Positions 35,055 through 43,808 are shown, numbered from the stretch's first letter. The stretch: 64,000 bases of DNA from Leptospira kobayashii (GCF_003114835.2 NZ_AP025028.1:2756001-2820000), one strand, 5' to 3'. The notes: generated by a model not told the origin, from the sequence alone. Translations and numbers: made by a program.

Positions 35055-36444
35055 GAATTTCCTCCTTTTGTTTCATAAAAAAACAAGGAATGATGGATAA
35101 TGTAAATACAAGTGCTACAATCAAAAACACATCTTGAAAGGCGTTCAAATTGGCACCGCCTCTCAACTCTTCCCTCCAATCCAAAAGAGAAGCAAAAACA
35201 TTTACACCGAATGAAGATCCTAAAGTCCGGATGAAGTTGACCGTTCCCGAACCCTTAGCGATAAACTCCCTGGATAACACTTGTATGGCGCCGGCATTCA
35301 ATGCAGGAATGACAAATCCGAGCGCTGCACGACTTGCAGTGACTAAAATTCCTATCAATAGAAAATAAGTGCTGTCTCTCAAAAGATAAAGCCCGAAAAA
35401 AGAAATCGCAAATAAAGACAAACCAACGATTATAATTTTGTAGGACTGATACATATCTGTAAGTCTTCCCGCAACGAGCATAATCACTCCGAGCGCAAAT
35501 CCTCCCGGAATCAAAAGCATTCCGGCTTGGGCTGCTGTAAATCCGGCCACCAATTGAACAAACAAAGGAACCAGATAAACCGAACCATAAAGACCTGCTC
35601 CGTAAAAAAAGGAAACGATGCAGGCCGAAACAAATCTTTTATTTTTAAAGATACCTAAGTCCAAAAGAGGGTAAACTATTTTAGATTCTCTTAACAAAAA
35701 CAAAGACGCAAAAATAAAAGCAAAACCCAACCTGAGCAGAATGGGCAAAGACATCCAACCCCGGTTTCTGCCTTGCGACAATCCGTCTAACAATAATAAA
35801 ATGGAAAAAGATAATAGAATGATACCCAACCAATCAAATTTTAATTTCGAATCCGATCCGAGAGTGGGTTTTTCCTTTCCAGGTAGATAGAAAAAAGACA
35901 AACCGAAGGCGGCCAAACAAAAAGGAAGTGCCATAAAAAAAACGAGGCGCCAACTGTACAAGTCCACGAGAATACCGCCTAATGCCGGGCTGACGGATGG
36001 GGCAAGTATCACTCCCAATCCGTAAATTCCCATCGCTTTTCCGCGCATCTCCGCCGGAAATACCTGAAAGATGGTAATCATAGAAAGTGGTTGGATGATT
36101 CCCGCAGCGACACCTTGCAAAATCCGCGCGAGAAACAGTGTTTGGGAATCGGGACTGAAACCTCCCAAAAGCGAAGCGAACAAAAACAAAACCAGAGCGA
36201 TGATATGCGTTTGTTTTTGACCGAAACGAAGAACCATCCAGGAAGTGGAAAGCATCGCGATTGTCATTGCCGCGAGAAATCCGGTGGAAATCCATTGCAC
36301 CTCTTCATGACCCATTTGAAATGCTTTCATGATATGGGGAATGGCAACATTCAAAATGGTAGAAGACATCACCATGGCGGCAGTACCCATCATCACTGTC
36401 AGAGCCGGAAGCCAACGTTCCCGGAGTAAATTTTCTTCCTTCAT
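35047..36444 (-). CDS. MFS drug exporter, DHA2 (EmrB-type) family
   Basis: 465 residues and about 14 hydrophobic helices. Family motifs are visible: motif D1-like SSTILNVAIPHIMKAF (helix 1), motif A-like GFLAAMTIAMLSTSWMVLRFG, LARILQGVAAGIIQPLSM, and antiporter motif C in YGLGVILAPSVSPALGGILV. Such proteins export drugs or toxic compounds in exchange for protons; no membrane-fusion partner is adjacent. ATG 36444; the stop overlaps the Usp start. A palindromic repeat lies upstream, between it and the TetR gene. Confidence 0.88.
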   Translation of the reverse strand: MKEENLLRERWLPALTVMMGTAAMVMSSTILNVAIPHIMKAFQMGHEEVQWISTGFLAAMTIAMLSTSWMVLRFGQKQTHIIALVLFLFASLLGGFSPDSQTLFLARILQGVAAGIIQPLSMITIFQVFPAEMRGKAMGIYGLGVILAPSVSPALGGILVDLYSWRLVFFMALPFCLAAFGLSFFYLPGKEKPTLGSDSKLKFDWLGIILLSFSILLLLDGLSQGRNRGWMSLPILLRLGFAFIFASLFLLRESKIVYPLLDLGIFKNKRFVSACIVSFFYGAGLYGSVYLVPLFVQLVAGFTAAQAGMLLIPGGFALGVIMLVAGRLTDMYQSYKIIIVGLSLFAISFFGLYLLRDSTYFLLIGILVTASRAALGFVIPALNAGAIQVLSREFIAKGSGTVNFIRTLGSSFGVNVFASLLDWREELRGGANLNAFQDVFLIVALVFTLSIIPCFFMKQKEEIHV

Positions 36445-36610
36445 TTCGGAACGATATTGTTTGTTTCGGAAAAGATATCTAGATAATTTTTGGGATATTT
36501 CCTTTAAATCTTCGAAAGAAGGCAGGTCAAAAAGGCGAACTTTTGAAGATAATTTTTTCCAAAACCGAAATCCCTCTGGAAAATAAACCGTTTCTATGTT
36601 AAACGGGACG

Positions 36611-36660
36611 CATTGGGTGGCGGGTGGTTAACCCCACCCAATGTCGATAGGGCGGGGATA
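36611..36660 (+). repeat. Palindromic intergenic repeat, copy 2
   Basis: Inverted relative to 30931-30976. CATTGGGTGG (36611-36620) pairs perfectly with CCACCCAATG (36634-36643) around a 13-nt loop that itself contains GGTTAACC; GGGCGGGGATA follows. It lies between the TetR gene stop and the MFS start. No T-run follows, so it is not a plain terminator. The remaining bases of this 236-bp gap show nothing further. Confidence 0.65.
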
Positions 36661-36680
36661 ATATTCAAAAAACTCAACAC

Positions 36681-37286
36681 CTACCCAAATAAATCCCCTT
36701 CCACAAGACCCTTTGTTAATATCTGAAAACTTTCGTCTACGGACTCAGGCAATCCGAATCCATTTCCTCTCTCCAGACTTACGAACCCATGCAACACAGA
36801 TCGCAAAATACGAATTTGGTGGATAGCTTCCGGGTTCAAAACTTTCAAAGATAAGGCAGTCAAACATACCTTCAAAATACGTTCGCTTGCCAATCGATGG
36901 TTTTCATTTTCCGAAGGAGCGGATACAAGCAAATGATAAACTCCTTTGTGCCGGTGCGCAAAGTTTCTATATTCCAAAATAAATTTACGAAGCCCTTCTT
37001 TTCGATTCTTAACCGGTTCTGCATCTGCCATAATTTTTTCTAAACTATCTGCGAATAAATTCGCGGTCCTAGCTGCGACTTCGCTCATGATATCGGAAAG
37101 ATCCTTGATATGATTATAAAGGGAAGGAGATCGGATTTCCAGCTCGTCTGCGATCCGTTTGATGCTTATATTTTCAATTCCTTCCCTATTGGCCAAATCC
37201 CAAGCTACCTCCAAAACGGATTCTCGATCAAGCACCCGTCCTGTTCCTTTTGGTCTTCCCGTTTTATGTTTTATTTTTTTTGCCAA
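36681..37286 (-). CDS. TetR-family repressor
   Basis: 201 residues. The N-terminal DNA-binding domain follows a basic tail (KKIKHKTGRPKGTGRVL); the helix-turn-helix is ENISIKRIADELEIRSPSLYNHI (given as ISIKRIADELEIRSPSLY). The ligand domain includes YRNFAHRHKGVYHLLV and ILRSVLHGFVSLERGNGF, the pattern of the branch with a conserved HGF. It overlaps the hydrolase gene upstream by 16 bases, so both come from one transcript, whose promoter carries two palindromes fit for a TetR dimer. Autoregulation is therefore likely. Confidence 0.87.
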   Translation of the reverse strand: MAKKIKHKTGRPKGTGRVLDRESVLEVAWDLANREGIENISIKRIADELEIRSPSLYNHIKDLSDIMSEVAARTANLFADSLEKIMADAEPVKNRKEGLRKFILEYRNFAHRHKGVYHLLVSAPSENENHRLASERILKVCLTALSLKVLNPEAIHQIRILRSVLHGFVSLERGNGFGLPESVDESFQILTKGLVEGDLFG

Positions 37287-38128
37287 ATTGCTTTTACCAA
37301 ACCTGCTGTTCTTTCCGGATCTTCTTTATAAGGATAATGTCCTGCGTTTTCAAACATTACATACTCGGCTTTCATCTGTTCTGCGATCCATTTTGCTTCT
37401 TTTTCCGGATCTTCAAAGTCAGGATCATCGGTTCCCATAATGACCAATACCTTGGATTTTACATTGGCGATTCGTTTTTCACAATCCCCTTTTCCCGCAA
37501 ATAACATGGATCTGAGTGCGGAGAGTCGTCCTTCTTCTTTCAAATTGGATTTTAAAAATTCGGAGTGTTCTTCCAGATCGACCGGTTTGTTTTTAGGATA
37601 AAGACTTTGGTAATAGGATTTCCAAGCCCCTGCTCCCCAAGGCCCACGAAACATCCCTCCGATAATCAACTTCATAAACCAACCTATCCCTTCTCCGTCC
37701 CGAACAAATGGTCCGGTTAATACGATAGCTTCAATTTGTTTCGGCAATTCGGCAGCGGAATATACTGCGGAAGCCGCGCTCATGGAATTGGAAATAACAG
37801 TAACGCGGGTTAAATGATTTTCTTCGATAAATCGAACGATATCTTTTCCGGTTTCCTCCGGTCCATAAGAAGAAAAACCGGTGTCCGAACCACCCATGCC
37901 GCGAAGATCCATTCCGTAAACGGTCGCATCCTTTGCCAATATCTGTGCCAACTCCAGATAATTTTCTTTCGTATCCCCGATCCCCGGAACGAGTATGATA
38001 TTTCTCGCACCGGAACCCATTTTAAAATAAGAAATAGCGCCTTCATTGCCGGGAAAGGAAAAACTCGTAGCAAAAAGCAAACTGGGAACGAAAAATAACC
38101 CCAAAATAATAAGACCGCATCGTTTCAT
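37271..38128 (-). CDS. Exported alpha/beta hydrolase
   Basis: 285 residues from ATG 38128, chosen because GGAGGAA lies just upstream; the earlier ATG at 38140 overlaps that ribosome-binding site. A signal peptide (RCGLIILGLFFVPSLLFATS) precedes the alpha/beta-hydrolase fold: LVPGIGDTKENY oxyanion strand, MDLRGMGGS, nucleophile Ser in ISNSMSAASA (the usual G-x-S-x-G is altered to SNSMS), acidic residue in MGTDDPDFEDP and His in FENAGHYPYKED. It probably cleaves esters or similar small substrates in the periplasm. Coupled to the TetR gene, it may be induced by its own substrate. Confidence 0.85.
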   Translation of the reverse strand: MKRCGLIILGLFFVPSLLFATSFSFPGNEGAISYFKMGSGARNIILVPGIGDTKENYLELAQILAKDATVYGMDLRGMGGSDTGFSSYGPEETGKDIVRFIEENHLTRVTVISNSMSAASAVYSAAELPKQIEAIVLTGPFVRDGEGIGWFMKLIIGGMFRGPWGAGAWKSYYQSLYPKNKPVDLEEHSEFLKSNLKEEGRLSALRSMLFAGKGDCEKRIANVKSKVLVIMGTDDPDFEDPEKEAKWIAEQMKAEYVMFENAGHYPYKEDPERTAGLVKAIWQKK

Positions 38129-38146
38129 ACATTCCTCCAATAATAA

Positions 38147-38163
38147 AACTAATCATATTAGCT
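38147..38163. promoter_or_regulatory. Putative TetR operator, copy 1
   Basis: AACTAAT-CAT-ATTAGCT, a 7+3+7 palindrome with one mismatch, starting 18 bases upstream of the hydrolase ATG. Its centre is 22 bp from copy 2. Confidence 0.6.
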
Positions 38164-38168
38164 TTATT

Positions 38169-38185
38169 AACTAATGCAATTAGTT
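38169..38185. promoter_or_regulatory. Putative TetR operator, copy 2 (perfect)
   Basis: AACTAAT-GCA-ATTAGTT, a perfect 7+3+7 palindrome. The 22-bp centre spacing to copy 1 puts both sites on the same face of the helix, as in cooperative TetR-family binding. Confidence 0.65.
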
Positions 38186-38247
38186 TTTACAAAAAAAGGA
38201 GATATTTTGCTAAAAATAGCAAATCCGGATGATTGAATGATTTGGGC

Positions 38248-38288
38248 AAAAAAAAACGCGGAAAGGACAAAAGCCACTTTCCGCGTTT
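38248..38288 (-). terminator. Strong intrinsic terminator of amtB-glnK
   Basis: On the minus strand a 12-bp stem (AAACGCGGAAAG with CTTTCCGCGTTT, 11-nt loop) runs directly into a T-run of about nine. It follows the PII gene stop by 30 bases. Confidence 0.85.
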
Positions 38289-38318
38289 CCGATTGATCCT
38301 TTAAAAGGAACGTTTTAC

Positions 38319-38663
38319 TTAGATCGCGTTTTTACCTTTTTCGCCGGTGCGAATTCGGATTACGTCTTCCAAAGGAGTGATGAAAATTTTTCCATCCCCG
38401 ATTTTTCCGTCTCCACTTTTCGCAGCCTTTAAAATGGCGTCTACTGTTGGTTTTACGAACTCGTCATTTACAGCGATTTCCAATCTCACTTTACGGAGGA
38501 GGTTCACTGTATATTCATGACCGCGAAAAACTTCCGTTTTTCCTTTTTGTTGGCCATAACCTTGAACATCCGAAACCGTAAGGCGGTAGATTTCATTTTT
38601 AGTTAGTTCCGCTTTTACTTCTTCAAGTTTGTGCGGCTGGATAATTGCAATGATCATTTTCAT
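38319..38663 (-). CDS. glnK: PII nitrogen regulatory protein
   Basis: 114 residues, standard PII length. The T-loop region is GYGQQKGKTEVFRGHEYTV, with the uridylylation tyrosine (residue 51 type) conserved; the B and C loops are AAKSGDGKIGDGKIFI and the end VIRIRTGEKG. PII proteins read 2-oxoglutarate, ATP and ADP, and when next to amtB usually block the ammonium channel when nitrogen is plentiful. It lies 21 bases after amtB and is followed by a strong terminator, so the two genes are one sigma-54-type operon. Confidence 0.93.
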   Translation of the reverse strand: MKMIIAIIQPHKLEEVKAELTKNEIYRLTVSDVQGYGQQKGKTEVFRGHEYTVNLLRKVRLEIAVNDEFVKPTVDAILKAAKSGDGKIGDGKIFITPLEDVIRIRTGEKGKNAI

Positions 38664-38684
38664 AGTTTTTTAGCTCCTTACCAA

Positions 38685-40076
38685 TTAACCACGTACTCGG
38701 ATACTGAAATCTGGATACGCTTCTGCTCCATGCTCGCCGAGATCGAGACCGGATACTTCTTCTTCTTCACCCACTCTGATTCCACCAGCCAGTTTCAATA
38801 CATACCATAATATGAACGACACTGTAAAGACAAAACCACCGAAAGCAAGAATTCCATACACTTGAGTCAGGATGGAAGGAACGGCAACACCCGCCGGAGA
38901 ACCTTCGTAACCGAAAATAGCAACCGCTAAAGTTCCCCAAATACCGCATACAAGGTGAACGGAAGTTGCACCGACCGGGTCATCAATTTTGAGTTTGTCA
39001 AAACCAAGTACGGAAACCACAACAAGAGCACCCGAAATAGCGCCGATGATGGCAGCGGAAGCAGGGCTAACGATCGCACATGGTGCAGTGATACCTACAA
39101 GTCCTGCCAAAGTTCCGTTTAAAATCATACCTAGATCAGGTTTTTTCAAAATAACCCAAGCAGTCACGGTCGCCGCAAGTGCACCCATAGCCGCGGAAAT
39201 ATTTGTAGTTACGATTACGTGAGCCATAGTGGAACCGTCGCCTACACCCATCGTAGAACCAGGGTTAAATCCAAACCAACCCAACCATAGAATTAAAGTT
39301 CCTAGAGCCGCAGAAGTCATGTTATGTCCGAGGATCGGTTTGATACGACCGTCAGGAAGAAATTTACCTTTACGAGCACCTAGAACAAGGGCACCTGCAA
39401 GAGCCGCCCAACCACCTGCAGAGTGAACTACTGTGGATCCGGCAAAGTCATGAAATCCCAAGCCTGCGAGCCATCCGCCACCCCATACCCAGTGACCGGT
39501 AAATGGATAGATGAAAGCTACTAAAAGAAAAGAGAAAATAAGGAAGGAGTGAAACTTGATTCTTTCTGCAACCGCTCCCGATACAATTGTTGCAGCAGTT
39601 GCGGCAAAAACCAATTGGAAGAAAAATTTTGCATTCAAAGGGACTCCGGTCCAATTCATGGAAGCATAAGCGCCTTGATAAGCATCTCCGATCGCAGGAG
39701 AGTTATCCGCACCGCTCAAGAAGAAAAGCCCTTCTGTTGCTAAATAAGGAGTGCTTCCGTTACCGAACATCAATCCCCAACCGATTGCCCAAAACGAGAA
39801 AGTAGCTGCGGCAAAAACGATAAAGTTTTTTGCTAAAATGTTAACTGTGTTCTTTGACTGACAGAATCCGGATTCCACAAGTGCAAACCCTGCATTCATA
39901 AAGAACACCAGCATACCCGCAACTAACACCCATAAAGTGTCTAGTCCAACGGTAAGTGTATCTATAGCTGCTAATTTTTCTGCGACTGGATCCGCGGCTT
40001 TTGCAGGTTCATCTGCAAAAAGGAACATCGGGACAACCAGCAGCAGGAGGGCTATTTTTTTGAAATGTTTTTTCAT
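38685..40076 (-). CDS. amtB: Ammonium transporter
   Basis: About 463 residues from ATG 40076, which begins a signal peptide (KKIALLLLVVPMFLFADE). The Amt fold follows with 11 helices: GMLVFFMNAGFALVESGFC, DFAGSTVVHSAGGWAALAGA with the conserved pore histidine, LGWFGFNPGSTMGVGD and VHLVCGIWGTLAVAIFGYEG with the second pore His region. It conducts ammonium into the cell. The in-frame ATG at 40121 lies inside the sigma-54 promoter and is rejected; ATG 40088 is the alternative start, directly after AAAGG. Confidence 0.95.
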   Translation of the reverse strand: MKKHFKKIALLLLVVPMFLFADEPAKAADPVAEKLAAIDTLTVGLDTLWVLVAGMLVFFMNAGFALVESGFCQSKNTVNILAKNFIVFAAATFSFWAIGWGLMFGNGSTPYLATEGLFFLSGADNSPAIGDAYQGAYASMNWTGVPLNAKFFFQLVFAATAATIVSGAVAERIKFHSFLIFSFLLVAFIYPFTGHWVWGGGWLAGLGFHDFAGSTVVHSAGGWAALAGALVLGARKGKFLPDGRIKPILGHNMTSAALGTLILWLGWFGFNPGSTMGVGDGSTMAHVIVTTNISAAMGALAATVTAWVILKKPDLGMILNGTLAGLVGITAPCAIVSPASAAIIGAISGALVVVSVLGFDKLKIDDPVGATSVHLVCGIWGTLAVAIFGYEGSPAGVAVPSILTQVYGILAFGGFVFTVSFILWYVLKLAGGIRVGEEEEVSGLDLGEHGAEAYPDFSIRVRG

Positions 40077-40116
40077 ATTGCCATTCATCCTTTGCGTGAT
40101 AATTCGATGTCTTAAG

Positions 40117-40131
40117 TGCAAGATTGGTACC
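40117..40131 (-). promoter_or_regulatory. Sigma-54 (RpoN) promoter of amtB-glnK
   Basis: On the minus strand GGTACCAATCTTGCA matches GGCAC-N5-TTGCA with one mismatch, and the GG and GC are exactly 10 nt apart, as required for -24/-12 promoters. Transcription would start near 40106, 18-30 bases before the amtB start. No enhancer-binding site was identified. Confidence 0.75.
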
Positions 40132-40368
40132 TAGTTTTTAAAAAATAAGCATAACGAATCAAAAAAACCTGAAAATGCTTAGAAACCTCTCATTCTGCCT
40201 AAATATGAAGGAATAAGAACTCATCCGCAATTCACAAATCTACCAAACCCTAGCCAGAACGTACAGTTAATAGGCACATTGTGATGAAAGAAAACAAAAT
40301 AGGTAAAATTCATTCTCTCTAGGAATCAAATTTGCTTTCGGCGCAATGGAATTTGAGACTTGTCCGGG

Positions 40369-41349
40369 ATGGAAATTTTAACCCAAAGACAGGAAGGTAT
40401 CTATTGCCCTGCTGGAGATTTTTATATAGATCCCATGCGTTCCGTTTCCCGCGCTTTGATCACGCACGGACACTCGGATCACGCCCGCAAAGGAAGCAAA
40501 AATTATCTGTGCCATAAAGATAGCATAGGCATACTCAAACTCAGATTAGGTGAGAACTTGAATTATGAAGGAACCGAATATGGAAAAAAAATACGAATCG
40601 GCGATGCTCTTGTCTCCTTTCACCCTGCGGGTCATATACTCGGTTCCTCGCAAATTCGAATTGAAGTAAAAGGAGAAGTCTGGGTGATCAGCGGAGATTA
40701 CAAAACTTTGCCGGACTTAACTTGCCCTGGCTTTGAACCTGTTCCCTGTCATGTGTTCGTTACCGAATCCACATTTGCATTGCCGATTTATCACTGGAAG
40801 GAAGATTCCGAAATTTTCAAAGAGATCCTGGAATTCTGGGAAACAAATAACAAGAACAATTTAACATCGATTATATATGCATACTCTCTCGGAAAAACGC
40901 AAAGAATTTTATCCGGACTAAAGGAAAAAATAGGAACGGTTTATCTGGATGAGGGAGGTTATCAACTGACCCAAGCTTATGAAATGAGCGGCGTGGAATT
41001 TCCAAAATACAAGTCGATTTCCGAAATCACGAATTATAATGCGAAAGATCCCAAACCTTTGCTCATCATTCCTCCGGGAAAGGATTTGAGTCCTTGGAAA
41101 AAACAGATAGGAAAATACAATGCATGGCTTGCTTCGGGTTGGATTCGAACGAATAAGGAAAACCCTTTTTCCAAAAACGGATTCGTATTGTCCGATCATG
41201 CTGACTGGAAAGGACTCAATTCGGCAGTTCGCAGTACAAACGCTAGTCGGATCATCGTAATGCACGGATTTACCGATTCTTGGGTTCGTTATTTGAACGA
41301 ATCCGGTTTGCTGGCGAGCACATTTGCAGAGACGAATTACAAAATTTAA
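40369..41349 (+). CDS. Ligase-associated DNA exonuclease (metallo-beta-lactamase/beta-CASP)
   Basis: 326 residues from ATG 40369. The zinc-binding motif is H33-G-H-S-D-H38 (ALITHGHSDHARKG), followed by PAGHILGSSQIRIE, WVISGDYK, TESTFALPIY, IIYAYSLGKTQRIL and FVLSDHADW with VMHGFTDSWV at the end. This is the SNM1/Pso2-like family annotated as ligase-associated exonuclease, normally encoded beside an ATP-dependent DNA ligase and a Lhr-type helicase. It should trim DNA ends or crosslink-damaged DNA. Here the gene three bases downstream is a ligase relative without its catalytic domain, and no helicase gene is adjacent. Confidence 0.85.
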   Translation: MEILTQRQEGIYCPAGDFYIDPMRSVSRALITHGHSDHARKGSKNYLCHKDSIGILKLRLGENLNYEGTEYGKKIRIGDALVSFHPAGHILGSSQIRIEVKGEVWVISGDYKTLPDLTCPGFEPVPCHVFVTESTFALPIYHWKEDSEIFKEILEFWETNNKNNLTSIIYAYSLGKTQRILSGLKEKIGTVYLDEGGYQLTQAYEMSGVEFPKYKSISEITNYNAKDPKPLLIIPPGKDLSPWKKQIGKYNAWLASGWIRTNKENPFSKNGFVLSDHADWKGLNSAVRSTNASRIIVMHGFTDSWVRYLNESGLLASTFAETNYKI

Positions 41350-41352
41350 AAA

Positions 41353-42306
41353 ATGAAAGAGTTTCTAAAACTTTGCTCCGATCTCATCCAAACAACGGAT
41401 CCAATTGCATGGGAAAGTATCTTACTTCCATATCTGGAAAAAAAAGATAAAGACACGATTCAAATCGCGTTTCAAATTTTACTAAGTGAAAAAAAAATCA
41501 AATTCCCCGTCACAAAGATTCGAAATTGGATTTCAAAATCTTTGGAACTTCCCGATTGGCTTATAGAAGAATGCAAAACGAGAGTGGGAAACGATTCAGT
41601 AAACTTAAGTTTGTTATTCCCCGAACCCAAAACAACAAAAGGCCTAAAACCGAAGGAGTGGATGGAAACATATATCGACCCTCTTTTTTTTACGAAAAAT
41701 GAAACCATACAAAAAGAATCTTTATTGTCCACTTGTTGGACTCTCTCCGAAAAAGAAAGAATCCTGTTTTTAAAAATGATCCTACCCGGAAAAACCATTT
41801 CGTTTCCGACAAAGACTCTCGACTTTATCCGACAATGGAAAACAAACAGAAATCCAACACTGCAACCTACCCAAGAGCCTTTTCTTTGCAAACTTGCACT
41901 CGGTTATGCAAAAAAATCAACGACAGCAATCGGTTGTTATACGGATCTAGGACTTCTGGGAAAGAGTGACAAAAACGAATGGATTAAGATTACAACCATC
42001 CCTTCTCCCGATCTCACGGAAACAGAGGAAGATCTTTTGAACGATTTTATCAATGGTAACCGAATTCAAAAATTCGGACCCGTGCTGTCCGTTTCCGTAA
42101 AATTGGTTTTTGAAATTTCTTTTCTGGGAGTGGAAACATCCAAACGTCATAAAGCGGGTTTTATACTAGTTTCTCCCCGGATTAAAAAGATCATGGAAGA
42201 GGAAGATCTAAAGTCCGTTACAGGCTCGGATTACTTTAAATCATTTCTGAAAACGGAAAATGAAACTACAAACAAACTTTTTCCCGAATCAAAACAATCT
42301 AAGTAG
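41353..42306 (+). CDS. DNA ligase-like protein: DNA-binding and OB domains without the catalytic domain
   Basis: 317 residues against ~530 for the ATP-dependent ligase that usually follows the exonuclease. Residues 1 to ~165 match the ligase N-terminal DNA-binding domain: LELPDWLIEECKTRVGNDS, then LSLLFPEP, and LSEKERILFLKMILPGKTIS where ligases have the nKLltG.RvGvS segment. From about 180 the sequence aligns with the C-terminal OB fold: YTDLGLLGK, RIQKFGPVLSVSVKLVFEIS and GVETSKRHKAGFILVSPRI. The whole nucleotidyltransferase domain between them, with the K-x-D-G lysine, is absent. The frame is open with no stop or shift, so it may be a working DNA-binding or end-bridging factor for the nuclease rather than a dead gene. 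Confidence 0.75.
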   Translation: MKEFLKLCSDLIQTTDPIAWESILLPYLEKKDKDTIQIAFQILLSEKKIKFPVTKIRNWISKSLELPDWLIEECKTRVGNDSVNLSLLFPEPKTTKGLKPKEWMETYIDPLFFTKNETIQKESLLSTCWTLSEKERILFLKMILPGKTISFPTKTLDFIRQWKTNRNPTLQPTQEPFLCKLALGYAKKSTTAIGCYTDLGLLGKSDKNEWIKITTIPSPDLTETEEDLLNDFINGNRIQKFGPVLSVSVKLVFEISFLGVETSKRHKAGFILVSPRIKKIMEEEDLKSVTGSDYFKSFLKTENETTNKLFPESKQSK

Positions 42307-42308
42307 AT

Positions 42309-43808
42309 ATGCCGACACCTGAATCAAGAATCCGATCTTTAAATTCGCATTCGATCCGAGAAAACGGAGACTATGTATTGTACTGGATGCAGGCTTACAG
42401 AAGATTCGGATCCAACCACTCTTTGGATCATGCGGTAGAGCTTGCCAAAAAATTAAAAAAAGAACTCATCATTTACGAAGGACTTCGGATCGACTACCCT
42501 TGGAACTCGGAAAGAATTCACAAATTCATATTGCATGGTATGATCGAAAACAGAGAGGAAGCGAAAAAACTGGGGGCGAATTATTGGTGTTATGTGGAAT
42601 CGGATACGAATCCGGCAAAAGGTCTTTTGAAAAAGATTTCAGAGAAAGCATGCCTTATCGTTACAGATGACTTTCCCTGTTTTATCATACCGGAACAAAC
42701 CGAAAAACTCTCCAGTAAAGTAAAATGTCCTGTGATTGCGGTGGATGGAAATTCGGTCATCCCATTTTCGAAATTTGAGAAAGCGGCAAGTGCCGCACGG
42801 ATTTTGAGAATATGGATCCATAAAAATTTTGCCGATTCTTTTTTCAATTTCGCAAAACCGAAATATTCCAAAAAGGATTTCGTAGGATTGAACAAAGGAA
42901 CTACTCCTCCTTTCGAAAATTTCGAACTGAACGAACCGGAGTTACCTAGGTTTTTACAAACGATTCGTTTTGAAAATGAAGTTAAGCCCGATCCGAAAAC
43001 ATCCGGCGGCAGATCGAAAGCACTTGGCTTACTCAGTGATTTTTTAAAAAAGAAAATACATCTCTACGATACGGAAAGATCTTCTCCCCGGTCTTTCCCG
43101 GAAACACCTGTCAGCGGACTTTCCGCCTATCTTCACTTTGGTCATATCAGTGCGGAAGAAATCGTTCTCTCCGTTCTGCAAAACACGGATCCTGACTGGA
43201 GCCCGGAAGAATTGATTTTAAAAAAGCCGGGAGACCGGGAAAATTTTTACTCGAAGTCGGTTTCTGCAAATCACTACTTAGATGAACTCATCACTTGGAG
43301 AGATATAGGTTATTTGTTTTTTTGGCAAAAACCTTCTTTTCGGATGGACCTTTCTTCTTTGCCGGATTGGGTTCAAAAAAATCTTTCCCATCACAGGAAG
43401 GATGTGAGAGATTATCAATATACCCTAAAGGATTGGGAGTCTTGTCGAACTCATGATGAGCTTTGGAATGCCGCCCAAACCGAGTTGAAACATACCGGCA
43501 GAATGCATAATTATATGAGAATGTTATGGGGAAAAAAAGTGATCGAATGGTCAAAGACATACGAAGAAGCATTTCATGTTTTGGAACATCTGAACAATAA
43601 ATATGCTTATGACGGACGAAATCCAAATTCCTACACAGGCATACTTTGGTGTTTCGGATTGTTTGACAGACCTTGGTTTCCGGAAAGAAATGTATTCGGA
43701 AATATTCGTTATATGTCTTCGGATTCCACCCGCAAAAAATTCAAAATGAAACCTTATTTGGATTATGTGAACTCACTGGAGGATCAGGAGGGTTTTTTAT
43801 TTTCATGA
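42309..43808 (+). CDS. phr: Class II CPD photolyase
   Basis: 499 residues. The N-terminal alpha/beta antenna domain begins at DYVLYWMQAYRRF, and the FAD domain carries class II marks: PVSGLSAYLHFGHISAEEIV, LWNAAQTELKHTGRMHNYMR, MLWGKKVIEWSKT, KYAYDGRNPNSYTGIL and FDRPWFPERNVFGNIRYMS. It repairs UV-induced cyclobutane pyrimidine dimers using blue light. Its ATG lies two bases after the ligase-like stop, and its stop overlaps clpS (ATGA), placing it inside the repair gene run. Confidence 0.92.
   Translation: MPTPESRIRSLNSHSIRENGDYVLYWMQAYRRFGSNHSLDHAVELAKKLKKELIIYEGLRIDYPWNSERIHKFILHGMIENREEAKKLGANYWCYVESDTNPAKGLLKKISEKACLIVTDDFPCFIIPEQTEKLSSKVKCPVIAVDGNSVIPFSKFEKAASAARILRIWIHKNFADSFFNFAKPKYSKKDFVGLNKGTTPPFENFELNEPELPRFLQTIRFENEVKPDPKTSGGRSKALGLLSDFLKKKIHLYDTERSSPRSFPETPVSGLSAYLHFGHISAEEIVLSVLQNTDPDWSPEELILKKPGDRENFYSKSVSANHYLDELITWRDIGYLFFWQKPSFRMDLSSLPDWVQKNLSHHRKDVRDYQYTLKDWESCRTHDELWNAAQTELKHTGRMHNYMRMLWGKKVIEWSKTYEEAFHVLEHLNNKYAYDGRNPNSYTGILWCFGLFDRPWFPERNVFGNIRYMSSDSTRKKFKMKPYLDYVNSLEDQEGFLFS

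Noticed and set aside
40077..40121. Longer amtB start at 40121
   Set aside because: The codon lies inside the sigma-54 promoter and upstream of the predicted transcription start; the signal peptide begins at 40076.
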